Below, piece by piece: positions 25,709 to 35,600 of a stretch of DNA of 64,000 nt. The position numbers and the translations under genes were made by a program. Where the stretch lies: positions 1 to 64,000 of the forward strand of contig JAKLKC010000017.1 of the NCBI GenBank assembly GCA_023150875.1, written 5' to 3'. The notes beneath the pieces were generated by a model. That model was not told the DNA's origin, made no database searches, and saw nothing but the letters and a program-made list of their open reading frames with translations. The stretch comes from Myxococcota bacterium. GTDB lineage: Bacteria; Myxococcota_A; UBA796; UBA9615; JAKLKC01. Numbering within the stretch: the first letter of the stretch is position 1; every line of letters starts with the position of its first letter.

Positions 25709-26788
25709 TCACGCACCCTCGCCGTCTGAGACGCGGGCGCGGAGCTCTGGGCTCGCGAAGTACCGTGTGCCCGGACCACGGCCTCGACGGGTGACGAGCC
25801 CAGCGTCCAAGAGGCGCCGGAGGTCGGCGCTGGCGGAGGCCGGAGAGATCCCGGACTCATCGCAGAACGACGCGCGGTCGACACCGTGGAACAGGCTCTG
25901 CTCGAGGGCGATGGTGAGCCTGTCCGGCCAGCCGCGCAGCTCCACCAGCGCTTCGAGCGCGGCCCAACGGCGCGCAGCCCGATCCAGGGTGGCCAGCCGC
26001 TCGCGCGCCTGGACGCCGTGGGCCTCGATGCAGAACGTCAGCCAAGGGTCCGCGCTTCGTTCCGGTTGGTACCGACCCCCTTGGACCTCACGCAGGACGT
26101 CGTAGTACCGCCCGGTGTCCCGGGCCAAGTTTTCCTCGATGGAGCCCAGCTCCGGCGAGAGTACGCCGTCGCGGGCCAGGACCAGCGACTGGAGGATGCG
26201 GGACATGCGCCCGTTACCGTCGCGGAAGGGATGGATCGACACCAGGTGCAGGTGGGCCATGGCGGCGCGAACCTCCACGGGCACGTCGAGATCTCCCGCG
26301 GACAGCCAGTCCACCAACTCGGCAACGAGCGCCGGTACCCGGTCAGCCTCGGGCGCTCGGTAGGCGACACCGCCGCCCGGCTCCGTCACCCGGACCGGAC
26401 CCGTCCGCCAACGCCCGGGACTCCCCGAAGGGTCGCTCGCGCAGGCCTCGAAGTGCAGGTCCAGGAGCAGGCGGTCGGACCAGCCGAAGGATGGATCGTC
26501 GGCGAGCACAGCCACGTGCTGCATGGCCAGGGCGTAGTCGGCCACCGCTCGCTGGTCCCTGTCGGTCGCGGCGACTCGGCCCTCGACGACTGCGGACGCG
26601 ACCTCCGCCGAGACGTGGTAGCCCTCGATGGCGGTCGAGCTCCGCGCGGTGGCGGCGCTTGCCTGTCGGCGAAGCAGCCCCACCCAGGGGGTCGCCTTCG
26701 CCACCTGGTGACCCAGCCGGCGCCGGAGCTCTCCCAGCGCGGCGAGGGCAGCGAGATGCGGGCTGAGGTCCGGGATCCTGTACAGCAT
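25709..26788 (-). CDS. Fic family AMP transferase with built-in inhibitory helix and C-terminal winged helix
   Basis: 359 residues. The inhibitory motif S-T-A-I-E-G (residues 51-56; Glu55 would block ATP) is at the N-terminus, which makes this a class II Fic protein. The catalytic loop H-P-F-R-D-G-N-G-R is at 186-194, with His186 the base. Such enzymes usually move AMP from ATP to a hydroxyl of a target protein. The C-terminal ~60 residues (I-S-P-A-S-A-S-A-D-L-R-R-L, then G-L-V-T-R-R-G-R-G) form a winged helix that could bind DNA. The ATG at 26788 lies six bases after a perfect TATAAT, and a 32-bp palindrome covers both, so self-repression is likely. No separate antitoxin gene is seen. Confidence 0.93.
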   Translation of the reverse strand: MLYRIPDLSPHLAALAALGELRRRLGHQVAKATPWVGLLRRQASAATARSSTAIEGYHVSAEVASAVVEGRVAATDRDQRAVADYALAMQHVAVLADDPSFGWSDRLLLDLHFEACASDPSGSPGRWRTGPVRVTEPGGGVAYRAPEADRVPALVAELVDWLSAGDLDVPVEVRAAMAHLHLVSIHPFRDGNGRMSRILQSLVLARDGVLSPELGSIEENLARDTGRYYDVLREVQGGRYQPERSADPWLTFCIEAHGVQARERLATLDRAARRWAALEALVELRGWPDRLTIALEQSLFHGVDRASFCDESGISPASASADLRRLLDAGLVTRRGRGPGTRYFASPELRARVSDGEGA

Positions 26789-26817
26789 CAGACGATTATA
26801 CGTCTAATCGTCCGATG
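26786..26817 (-). promoter_or_regulatory. 32-bp near-perfect palindrome over the Fic promoter and start codon
   Basis: 14 of 16 base pairs match around the centre: CATC, A/C mismatch, GACGATTA, T/C mismatch, ACGT, then the mirror image. It contains the minus-strand -10 TATAAT (26800-26795). The ATG (26788-26786) starts six bases further on, so transcription would start at the ATG itself (leaderless). The -35 region is weak (TGGCAG at 17 bases), as expected for a regulated promoter. Confidence 0.7.
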
Positions 26818-27318
26818 CTGCCACATGCCTATCCCGCTCGTTCATGTCGGGGTCGCAGGCGGGCGCCTCGCTGTATCGCCCCGGGAATGGAAGGACGTCC
26901 CAGACGGAATCGGGCTCGGGCACGGGCACGGGCACGAGTTCGACGGGAGATCGGGCCGGACTTGAGTCAACGGGATGGGCAGGTGCCGCCAGAGGAGGAG
27001 GTCCTCCCGGCGATCCCTCAGCCCTTTGCTGGTGGTCGCGCGCATGGACACCCGGCTCCAGCCCGCTGCCCGGGTGCGTGTCGTTGGCGCTTGCAGCCGG
27101 CTGCCGCGTCACTACCACCCCCCGTCCGGCTCTCCCCCGTACAGACTTCCCTCCTCCCACCCCCCGCCCCTGATTAGGGTGGGGGGGTCATGCTGCGGGG
27201 CGCGGGGGGTCGGCGTTGGCCCGGGCCACCCGCCCGCCGCCCCAGCGCGACGCGACGCGAACACCCGACTCCGCCCGGAGCTTCCCCTCTCCCCTCCCCG
27301 CACCGCGGTGGCGGGACC
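26818..27318. other. intergenic region with short GGGCAC repeats
   Basis: About 500 bases upstream of the Fic gene and downstream of the penicillin-binding protein gene. At 26912-26938 there is a run GGGCTC, three GGGCAC and GAG. Open frames here have no ribosome site and low-complexity products, so I call no gene. No tRNA or terminator recognised. Confidence 0.45.
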
Positions 27319-29706
27319 CTACGGGCCAGCACCCGCAGTGGCCGCCGACACGACCTCGGACCCGACCCCCTCCTCCTCCCCCTCCTGGGCGTCCTCGGGG
27401 ACCTCCCAGGTCACCGGCCGGCAGCCGGGCCAGGGCTGGTCGTTCGGCATCGCCACCTGCCAGGATCCCCCGCGGCAGCCGGACCAGGGCTCGACGCCGG
27501 CGAGCGCCACCCCCTCGGGCAGGCCGAACTCCGTGGCGGGGGTGTCGTCCAGCAGCGCCCGGGCGATCCGGCCCCAGGAGGGGGCGATGGTGTCCGAGGC
27601 GGTCTGGTGCATCGGTCGGCCCCGGTCGTGGCCCAGCCAGTAGCCGATGGCCAGGCGGGGCGTCACCCCCACGAACCAGAGGTCCTTGCCCCCCTGGCTG
27701 GTGCCGGTCTTCCCCGCCACGTCCCGCCCGTAGCCCAGGGTGGAGCGGGCCAGCCAGCCGGTGCCCTTGTCGAAGGAGCCCCGCATCAGCGTCATCACCA
27801 TCGCCGCGGCCCGGGGGTCCAGCACGCGCTGCCGGGGCGGCTCCGCCCGGTAGGCCACCTCGCCCCGGGGGTCCACCGCCACGCGGACCGGGGAGGGATC
27901 GACCCGCAGCCCCCCCGCCGCGATCCCCGACAGGGCGCCGGTCAGCTCCACCAGCGTCACCTCCGAGGTCCCGAGGCCGATGCTGGGGACCGGCCGCAGG
28001 GGGCTGGAGATCCCCAGGTCCCGGGCCAGGGCGGCGATCCTCTCGGGGCCCACCTCCTGCACCAGGGATGTGGTGGCGACGTTCAGGGACTTGCCGAACG
28101 CCTTCGCCAGCGAGACCCACGGGTGGTAGAAGCCCTCGGCGTTCCGCGGGCGCCAGGGACCTTCGGGGGTGTCGAAGTCCCGGGGTTCGTCGGGGACCGT
28201 CGTCGCGGGGGTGAACACGAAGTGCCCCTCGTCGTCCCTCAGCGCGAAGGCGGCGGCGTAGGCGACGGGCTTGATGGCGGAGCCCGGCTGCCTCCTGGCC
28301 TGCACCGCCCGGTGGAACTGGTCCCCTTCCCTCCCCCGCCCCGCCACCGCGAAGGGGACGAGGCCGGTGGCGGGATCGAGCCCGATCAGCGCGCCCTGCA
28401 ACGGGTCCCGGGGCGACGGACCCCAGCTCGCCTCGAACGCGACGATCTCGCCCAACAAGCCCCGCTCCGCCCCGGCCTGGAGGGCGGGGGAGAGGGCGGT
28501 GAACACCCGCAGGCCGCGGCCGGCCGGGGGCTCGCCCCCACCCGCCGCCCTCTCCAGGTGCCGTCGGGCCCACGCGGCGTAGAGGGGCTGGAGGGGCTCC
28601 CGGACCTCGGGATCGGCGAGGCCGAGGGGGCTGGCCTTGGCCCGGGCCGCGTCCTCGGCCGCCACCATGCCCAGCTCGGCCATGCGGTCGATCACCCGGT
28701 CCCGCCTCTCCCTGGCCCGCTCCGGCGCCTTCCAGGGCGAGAAGGTGTTGGGCGCGGGGATCACCGCCGTCAGCAGGGCCGCCCGGGCCAGGTCCAGCTC
28801 CGCGACGCCCACCCCGAAGTAGGCCCGCGCCCCCGCCGCCACCCCGCCGATCCCCCGGCCGCCCCTCTGGCCCAGGTAGATCGAGTTCAGGTACATCTCG
28901 AGGATCTCGTCCTTGGTCAGCAGCGTCTCCAGGGCCAGCGCCCGCAGCGCCTCGGCCGCCTTCCGGCGATAGGACCGCTCCCGGTCCAGGAAGAGCGTCC
29001 GGACGAGCTGCTGTGTGAGGGTGGAGGCCCCCTCCACCGCCTCCTGCTCGGCGACGTTGCGACGCAGGGCCCGGGCGATCCCCACGGGGTCGATCCCGAT
29101 GTGGTCGCGGAACCTCACGTCCTCGCTGGCGATCACCGCGTCCCGCACCACCGCGGGGATCTCCTCCAGGGGCGTGAAGGTCCGGGCCTCGTTGGCCTCC
29201 CCCACCCACTCCCCCATCCACAGGGGCTCCAGGCGGTGGGGGCCGGCGCAGGGACCGCCCCGCAGGACCTCGACGGCCTCGATGGTCCCCCGGCGCGCCG
29301 AGGACACCCGGACCGTCGCCGGGGCGCAGGGCCCGTCGGGGTGGAGGTCGAAGCCCCTCAGGGACAGCAGCAGGCGGTCCCGCCCCTCCCGCCGGTACGC
29401 GCCGGCGGGGAGGTCCAGGGCCTCGCCGCGCCCGTCCCGGCGGTAGCCCCGCGCCACCGCCTCCGCCTCCACCCGGTCGAGCCCGTAGGGCGCCCCCGGG
29501 ACCAGCTCGAGCCCGTCGGACCAGATCTCGCCGGTGAAGGACCAGCCGGGCCGCGAGGCGCGGAACCCCCGCAGGGCCTCCACCTCCCTCCGCATCGCCG
29601 TGGCGGTCGCCCTGACTTCCAGCACCACCGCCAGCGCCCCCACCGCCACCGCCAGGGCGAGGGCCGCCGCCGCGAGCAGGGCGAGGCGCCGGACGATGCG
29701 GTACAT
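27319..29706 (-). CDS. class A penicillin-binding protein, PBP1b-like
   Basis: 795 residues. N-terminal TM anchor (residues 8-29), then a UB2H-like region (about 75-150; L-P-A-G-A-Y-R-R-E-G-R). The glycosyltransferase domain has S-E-D-V-R-F-R-D-H (catalytic Glu195), G-A-S-T-L-T-Q-Q-L and L-N-S-I-Y-L-G-Q. The transpeptidase domain has S-A-I-K (Ser476, Lys479), S-L-N and K-T-G-T (Lys666). All catalytic residues of a bifunctional peptidoglycan synthase are present; it polymerises lipid II and cross-links the stems. The UB2H region points to the PBP1b branch, which usually needs an outer-membrane lipoprotein activator. The last ~60 residues are Pro/Glu-rich and specific to this protein. Start chosen for the CCGGAG site and a normal-sized cytoplasmic tail. 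Confidence 0.95.
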   Translation of the reverse strand: MYRIVRRLALLAAAALALAVAVGALAVVLEVRATATAMRREVEALRGFRASRPGWSFTGEIWSDGLELVPGAPYGLDRVEAEAVARGYRRDGRGEALDLPAGAYRREGRDRLLLSLRGFDLHPDGPCAPATVRVSSARRGTIEAVEVLRGGPCAGPHRLEPLWMGEWVGEANEARTFTPLEEIPAVVRDAVIASEDVRFRDHIGIDPVGIARALRRNVAEQEAVEGASTLTQQLVRTLFLDRERSYRRKAAEALRALALETLLTKDEILEMYLNSIYLGQRGGRGIGGVAAGARAYFGVGVAELDLARAALLTAVIPAPNTFSPWKAPERARERRDRVIDRMAELGMVAAEDAARAKASPLGLADPEVREPLQPLYAAWARRHLERAAGGGEPPAGRGLRVFTALSPALQAGAERGLLGEIVAFEASWGPSPRDPLQGALIGLDPATGLVPFAVAGRGREGDQFHRAVQARRQPGSAIKPVAYAAAFALRDDEGHFVFTPATTVPDEPRDFDTPEGPWRPRNAEGFYHPWVSLAKAFGKSLNVATTSLVQEVGPERIAALARDLGISSPLRPVPSIGLGTSEVTLVELTGALSGIAAGGLRVDPSPVRVAVDPRGEVAYRAEPPRQRVLDPRAAAMVMTLMRGSFDKGTGWLARSTLGYGRDVAGKTGTSQGGKDLWFVGVTPRLAIGYWLGHDRGRPMHQTASDTIAPSWGRIARALLDDTPATEFGLPEGVALAGVEPWSGCRGGSWQVAMPNDQPWPGCRPVTWEVPEDAQEGEEEGVGSEVVSAATAGAGP

Positions 29707-29809
29707 GGGACTCCGGGCAGCGGGGGCGAGGGAGGGTCGCCCGGCGCCCGGCGAATTGCAAGCCGCGCTCCCGCCCCCGACCGGCGGACCGCGCGCCCCC
29801 CGGACCGCC

Positions 29810-31225
29810 TCAGCGATCCAGCGAGACCGTGTAGCTGCCCTCGGACCCCGTCGCGCCCACCTCCGGCACCGAGCTGACCACCGCCGTGTGCACACCGGTG
29901 GCGCCCAGGGTCCCGCGCAGGACGACCTCCCCGGTGGGGTGGAGGGGGTCGTCGGCGACGTCCGCCAGCACCTCGCAGGCGGGCCCCAGCAGGAGGACGC
30001 GGGCGATCACCTGCGTGGTGACCAGCTCCAGCGAGACCTCGTCCCCGGCCTCGCCCTCGAACTCGAAGTCGTCGTGGTAGCGCGGACTCCCGGCGGGCCC
30101 CCCGGTCCAGTCCCGGTCGCTGAGGGCGGCGGAGTCGAAGGTGTCGCCGTACCCCCAGGTCCAGGGATCGTCCAGGCAGTGCTCGCCGAGGGGGGGCTCG
30201 TCCTCCCAGACTCCCAGCAGGTAGTCCCCCCCGTCCCCGGGCGCCTGGGTGGTGGCGACGATGGCGTACACGCCGTCCGACGGCACGTCGAAGTCGATGC
30301 GGGCGTTGGTGTCGTAGGGGAGGACGTGGTCCCGACCCTCGGCGATCACCGCGCAGTTGGCGTCCAGGAGGAGCAGGCGAGGGTCCTGGACCGGGCTCCG
30401 GGACTCGTCCACGTCCCGGCGCATCCACACCACCACGCGCTCGCCGCCCTCGGCGAAGAACTCCACGTCGTCGTAGGCGTAGCCGGCCCCGGCGGGGCCG
30501 TCGCTGGCGTCGCTCCCCCCGAGGCTGAAGTACACCGACTCGCCGACGTCCAGCACGTTGGAGTCCTCCAGGCAGTAGCCCCCAAGCTCCGCCCGCGGTC
30601 CGTCCGTGCCGTCGCAGTCGGAGTCCACCCCGCCGTCCTCCCTCTCGGGGGCGCCGGGGTGGATCTCGGGATCGGCGTCGTCGCAGTCCCCCTCGCAGGT
30701 GCTGTACCCGTCGGCGTCGGCGTCGGTCTCGGGGGGGGTCGCCGGGTCGCAGTCCTGGTCGATCCCCCCACACTCGTCGGGCGCGCCGGGATGGACCGAG
30801 GGGTTCGCGTCGTCGCAGTCGTCGCAGGCCAGGTGCCCATCGCCGTCCCCGTCCGCTTCACCCTCCGGCACCAGGCCGTCGCAGTCGTCGTCCCGGCCGT
30901 TGCAGGCCTCCTCGGCGCCGGGATGCACCGCGGGATCGGAGTCGTCGCAGTCCTCGGGGGCGGGAACGCCGTCCCCGTCGGCGTCGTCGGGATCGGGCGT
31001 GGAATCGTCGTCCGAGGCGTCGTCGTCCGAGACGTCGTCGTCCGAAGCGTCGTCGTCCGAGGCGTCGTCGTCCGAGGCGTCGTCGTCCGAGGCGTCGTCG
31101 TCCGAGGCGTCGTCATCGCCCGAGCCCCAGTCCAGCGTACCGGTGGCGCACCCCGGCAGGAGGGGGCCGAGCAGCAGGGCGAGGACGGTGCCGACCACGG
31201 CAAGACCGGGGGTGGGACGAGGCAT
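29810..31225 (-). CDS. Asp-rich lipoprotein with three MopE repeats and two PPC-like domains
   Basis: 471 residues. Lipobox L-L-P-G-C near residue 26, then a tether of six or seven D-D-D-A-S / D-D-D-V-S units, three MopE repeats, then two beta-sandwich domains like pre-peptidase C-terminal (PPC) domains, each about 125 residues (V-Y-A-I-V-A-T-T and V-H-T-A-V-V-S-S near the ends). Third gene of the operon, 26 bases after the paralogue upstream. The two lipoproteins are tandem paralogues. Likely surface-exposed calcium-binding partners of the giant protein encoded first. Confidence 0.88.
   Translation of the reverse strand: MPRPTPGLAVVGTVLALLLGPLLPGCATGTLDWGSGDDDASDDDASDDDASDDDASDDDASDDDVSDDDASDDDSTPDPDDADGDGVPAPEDCDDSDPAVHPGAEEACNGRDDDCDGLVPEGEADGDGDGHLACDDCDDANPSVHPGAPDECGGIDQDCDPATPPETDADADGYSTCEGDCDDADPEIHPGAPEREDGGVDSDCDGTDGPRAELGGYCLEDSNVLDVGESVYFSLGGSDASDGPAGAGYAYDDVEFFAEGGERVVVWMRRDVDESRSPVQDPRLLLLDANCAVIAEGRDHVLPYDTNARIDFDVPSDGVYAIVATTQAPGDGGDYLLGVWEDEPPLGEHCLDDPWTWGYGDTFDSAALSDRDWTGGPAGSPRYHDDFEFEGEAGDEVSLELVTTQVIARVLLLGPACEVLADVADDPLHPTGEVVLRGTLGATGVHTAVVSSVPEVGATGSEGSYTVSLDR
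31004..31118 (-). repeat. 15-bp coding tandem repeat (D-D-D-A-S tether)
   Basis: About seven near-identical 15-bp units (plus-strand form GTCGTCGTCCGAGGC) encode the D-D-D-A-S tether of the lipoprotein. In-frame slippage here would change tether length without a frameshift. Confidence 0.8.
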
Positions 31226-31251
31226 CGGGGGTCTCCCTCCCCTCCGTGGCT

Positions 31252-32628
31252 TCACGGAGAGGCGAGCGCGAGCTGGTACGGACCGCCGCCAGGGCCGGCC
31301 GTGGAAACATAGAGGGTGTGGGGCCCGTCCTGGGTCAGGTCCGCCGACAGCGTCGCCGGCAGCCCTGCTCCCCCGCCCGCGCCTTCGGCGACGGGCGCGC
31401 AGTCCGGTCCGAGCAGCCAGATCCGCAGGTCCACGGTCGCCCCGGTCGCGGTGGCGGTCACCGCCTCCCCGGCCATCCCCGGGAACTCCCAGTCGTCCAG
31501 GGCGGCGTCGGGACCGGCGGGTCCGTCGTGGGCGTCGGACGCGCCCAGGGACCCATTCACGGTCTCGCCGTAGGCGAGGGTCGACGTCCGCCACCCGCAG
31601 GCGTCCCCCTCGGGCGGATCGCCGTCGAAGGCGGAGAGCACGTAGCTGCCGGTGCTCCCGGGCAGGGCCGTGGTGGCGACCACCGTGTAGACCCCGGCCG
31701 CGGGCGCGATGAACTCCAGTCGGTCGTCGTCGTCGTAGCCGGCCTGGATGTCCGCCGAGGTCGCCACCACCCCACACGCGCCGTCGAGCACCACGAAGTA
31801 GGGGTCGAAGGCGATGGAGCGCATCTGAAAGAGCACGGTGGTGCCTGCGGGGACCTCGATCTCCACGTCGTCGTAGCGGGATCCCTCCGGCGCGGGGGCG
31901 CCCACGGCGTCCGAGCCCGAGACCGAGAACTCCACCTCGCCCGGGAATGCCAGCACGTTGGTGTCGGCGAGGCACCAGCTCCCCACCGGGGGCGGCGGTG
32001 GCCCGTCGGTGCCGTCGCAGTCGCTGTCGAGTCCGTCGCCCGCGAGGTCCTCCGCCCCCGGCGCCACCGCGGGATCGGTGTCGTCGCAGTCGGGCCCGCC
32101 CCCGCCCGGGAACCCGTCCCCGTCGGCGTCGACGAGGTCGCGCCCGTCGCAGTCCTGGTCGACGCCGTCGTAGGCGACCTCCACCGCCCCGGGGGACACC
32201 GTGGGATCGGCGTCGTCGCAGTCTCCTCCGGCCTCCGACACGCCGTCCCCGTCGTCGTCGTGCAGGGTGGTGCCGTCGTCCACGACACCGTCGCAGTCGT
32301 CGTCCACCCCGTTCGCCGACTCCTCCGCCCCGGGGCTCACCGCGGGATCGGAGTCGTCGCAGTCCTCGGGCGCCGGGAACCCGTCCCCGTCGACGTCCGA
32401 GGGAGGGGGCAAGGTGTCGTCGTCCGCGGCGTCGTCGTCCGCGGCGTCGTCGTCCGCCGCGTCGTCGTCCGCCGCGTCGTCGTCCGCGGCGTCGTCGTCC
32501 GCGGCGTCGTCGTCCGCGGCGTCATCGTCGGGCCGCAGAACCCCCTCGCAGCCCGGCAGGTACAGGGCAGTGGCGAGCGCGAAGATCGCGGAGACGGCCC
32601 GGACGGGTTGGGACGGGAGGCGATCCAC
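31252..32628 (-). CDS. Asp-rich lipoprotein with MopE repeats and two PPC-like domains (paralogue)
   Basis: 458 residues. GTG start. Its ribosome site (TAGGAGG) is built on the stop codon of the giant gene upstream, nine bases away, so the two are tightly coupled. Lipobox L-Y-L-P-G-C near residue 27, then seven D-D-D-A-A units, three or four MopE repeats (E-D-C-D-D-S-D-P-A-V-S-P-G-A), and two PPC-like domains with V-Y-T-V-V-A-T-T. Same architecture as the next gene. The tether differs in sequence (Ala-Ala for Ala-Ser), so the two diverged after duplication or the repeats expanded separately. Confidence 0.88.
   Translation of the reverse strand: MDRLPSQPVRAVSAIFALATALYLPGCEGVLRPDDDAADDDAADDDAADDDAADDDAADDDAADDDAADDDTLPPPSDVDGDGFPAPEDCDDSDPAVSPGAEESANGVDDDCDGVVDDGTTLHDDDGDGVSEAGGDCDDADPTVSPGAVEVAYDGVDQDCDGRDLVDADGDGFPGGGGPDCDDTDPAVAPGAEDLAGDGLDSDCDGTDGPPPPPVGSWCLADTNVLAFPGEVEFSVSGSDAVGAPAPEGSRYDDVEIEVPAGTTVLFQMRSIAFDPYFVVLDGACGVVATSADIQAGYDDDDRLEFIAPAAGVYTVVATTALPGSTGSYVLSAFDGDPPEGDACGWRTSTLAYGETVNGSLGASDAHDGPAGPDAALDDWEFPGMAGEAVTATATGATVDLRIWLLGPDCAPVAEGAGGGAGLPATLSADLTQDGPHTLYVSTAGPGGGPYQLALASP
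32416..32529 (-). repeat. 15-bp coding tandem repeat (D-D-D-A-A tether)
   Basis: Seven near-identical 15-bp units (plus-strand form GTCGTCGTCCGCGGC) encode the D-D-D-A-A tether. Comparable to the repeat at 31004 but with its own variant, which suggests local homogenisation. Confidence 0.8.
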
Positions 32629-32637
32629 GATGGCCTC

Positions 32638-35600
32638 CTAGAGCGCGACCCCGTCGCAGTCGTCGTCGGTGCCGTTGCCTATGACCTCGAGCTGGCCGGG
32701 GTTCACCAGGGCGTTGGCGTCGTTGCAGTCTCCACCGACCTCGCTGAAGCCGTCCCCGTCGTCGTCGTAGACCGACGTCCCTTCGTCCACCCGCCCGTCG
32801 CAGTCGTTGTCCTTGCCGTCCACCACCTCGGGCAGGCCGATCCGCACGTCGGGATCGGCGTCGTTGCAGTCCCCGGCCGCGTCCGTCACCCCATCGCCGT
32901 CGTCGTCGTAGTAGGCGGTCCCCTCGTCGACGGTCCCGTCGCAGTCGTCATCCGTCCCGTTGGCCAGTTCGGGGGCGTCGGGGTACGCGCCGGAGTCCAG
33001 GTCGTCGCAGTCTCCGCCCGCCGTGGTGTAGCCGTCGTGGTCCTGGTCCCCCGAGGCGCCGGGGATCACTCCGTCGCAGTCCCAGTCCAGGACCGGGCCG
33101 AGGTCGGGGGCTCCGGGGTGGATGTCGGGGTCCGAGTCGTTGCAGTCCCCACTCGCCTCGCTGTACCCGTCTCCGTCGTCGTCCCGGAGCGTGGTCCCCT
33201 CGTCGATGGCCCCGTCGCAGTCGTTGTCCACGAAGTCCGGCAGCTCCGGCGCGCCGGGGTATGCGGTGTCGTCCGAGTCGTCGCAGTCGCCCGCCCCCTC
33301 GGTGTAGCCGTCGTGGTCGTCGTCGGTGATGGAGGTGCCCTCGTCCACCTCGCCGTCGCAGTCGTTGTCGATCCCATCCTGGACCTCGACGGCGGAGGGG
33401 TGGATGGCGGCCGCCTGGTCGTTGCAGTCCCCGTCCAGCTCCGAGTACCCGTCCCCGTCGTCGTCGCTGCACTCGGTGCCGTCGTCGTCGGCGCCGTCGC
33501 AGTCCTCGTCCACGCCGTCGCAACGCTCGGCGGCGCCGGGGTGGACGTCGGGATCGGCGTCGTCGCAGTCGCCGCTGCACGCGGCGTAGCCGTCCCCGTC
33601 CAGGTCGAATCCCGCTCCCCCGGTGAACCCGCAGTCGTTCCCGTGGAGGGGCACCAGGATGGGGGCCCCCGTGCCACCCGAGAGCACGATCGCCAGGGTG
33701 TCCTCGTAGGGATCGAGGTCCGTGGGGGCGAAGCGGACCTTCATGTCGAACCGCCCGCCCAGGGGGATCTCCAGCGGGAGCCCCTGGGTCAACGAGACGG
33801 TGAACGGGAAGTCGCCCCCGTCCACGTAGACGTCGGCGACGGTGACGTCCAGCGATCCGTGGTTCTCCAGGGTCACCGTCGTCTCGGGGGCCTCGCCCAC
33901 CTCCACCGGCCCGAAGTCCACGACCTCCGGGACGACCTGGACCTCGGGGAGGCGGCCCGTGCCCCGGACCGTCATCGTCGTCGGCCCGCCCTCGTGGTTG
34001 AAGACCAGGTCCACCCGGTAGCTCTCGGACCCGCGGGGGGTGAACTCGACCTGGAAGGTCACGTCCTCGGCGGCGTCGAGGGCTCCCGAGGGATCGCCCA
34101 CGATGGCGAAGGCGCCGTCGTCGGGGTCCAGGACCGCGGAGACGACCTCGATGGCCGCCTCGCCGGGGTTGTCGATGTGGACGTCCCGGGTGACCGTCTC
34201 GCCCACCGCCACGACCCCGAAGTCCAGGGTGTCGGGGGTCAGGTGCACCGTCCCGGGGACCAGGTGGATGGTGGTGTTGTTGCACCCCGCCGCCGCCAGG
34301 CCCAGCCCGGCCGCCAGGAAGACGCTGGCCCCTCCCCCGAGGCGTCGCCGGGAGCGGGTCCGCGCCGCGCGGGCCAGGAGGAGGGTGGCCAGGGCGGCGG
34401 CGCCCGCGCTGACGGGATCCCCACCGGCCCCGCCGCAGGTGCAGGACTCCTCGGGGGGAGGCGTGGTGCCCCCGCCGTCGTCCTCGCAGCCCTCGTCGAT
34501 GGTCTCGTTGCAGTTGTTGTCGATCCCGTCGCAGTCCTCGACCGCGCCCGGGGCGGCGAAGGGCTGCGCGTCGTCGCAGTCCCCCTCGTCCTCGCTGTAG
34601 CCGTCCCCGTCGTCGTCGTGGCCCGCGGTGCCGTTGTCCACGACTCCGTCGCAGTCGTCGTCCACCCCGTTCAGGTTCTCGTCGGCGCCGGGGTGGGCCG
34701 AGGAGTCCCCGTCGTCGCAGTCCCCCTCGACCTCGCTGAACCCGTCCCCGTCGTCGTCGTAGTGGTCGGTGCCCTCGTCGACGATCCCGTCGCAGTCGTT
34801 GTCCACGCCGTCGGGGGCCTCCTCGTTGCCGGGGAAGACGTCGGGATCTCCGTCGTTGCAGTCCCCATCGTCCTCGCTGACGCCGTCGCCGTCGTCGTCG
34901 TAGGCGTCGGTGCCCTCGTCCACGAGCCCATCGCAGTCGTTGTCCACGCCGTCCTCGAGCTCCACCGCCCCGGGGAAGATCGCGGGGTTCCCGTCGTCGC
35001 AGTCGCCCCCCGCCTCGGTGTACCCGTCGCCGTCCCCGTCGACGTCGCCGCCGACCCCCTCGTCCACGACGCCGTCGCAGTCGTTGTCGATCCCGTCGGG
35101 GATCTCCGGAGCGCCGGGGTGCACGTCGACCATGGAGTCGTTGCAGTCACCCGCGTTCTCGCTGAACCCGTCCCCGTCGTCGTCGTAGTTCTCGGTGCCC
35201 TCGTCGATGGTCCCGTCGCAGTCGTTGTCCTGGAAGTCGGGGAGCTCCGGGGCACCGGGGTACACGGTGGGGTCGCCGTCGTCGCAGTCCCCGCCGTTCT
35301 CGGTGTAGCCGTCCCCGTCGTCGTCGGAGCCGACCCCTCCCGTGTCCACCACCCCGTCGCAGTCGTCGTCGATCCCGTTGTCGGGGACCTCCGGCATCCC
35401 GGGGTGGACGTCGGGGTCGGCGTCGTTGCAGTCGCCGGCCACCTCGTTGTACCCGTCGCCGTCGTCGTCGACGCACTCGGTCCCCTCGTCGATGGAACCG
35501 TCGCAGTCGTCGTCGACGCCGTTGCAGACCTCGGCCGCTCCGGGATGGACGTCCGCGTCCGCGTCGTCGCAGTCCCCGGCCTCCTCGGTGTAGCCGTCCC

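Noticed and set aside
26815-27177. Plus-strand small genes upstream of Fic sharing the palindrome as a divergent promoter
   Set aside because: The frames have no ribosome site, are low in complexity and lack recognisable motifs.
31004-32529. 15-bp repeats as regulatory direct repeats
   Set aside because: They lie in frame within coding sequence and encode Asp-rich tethers.
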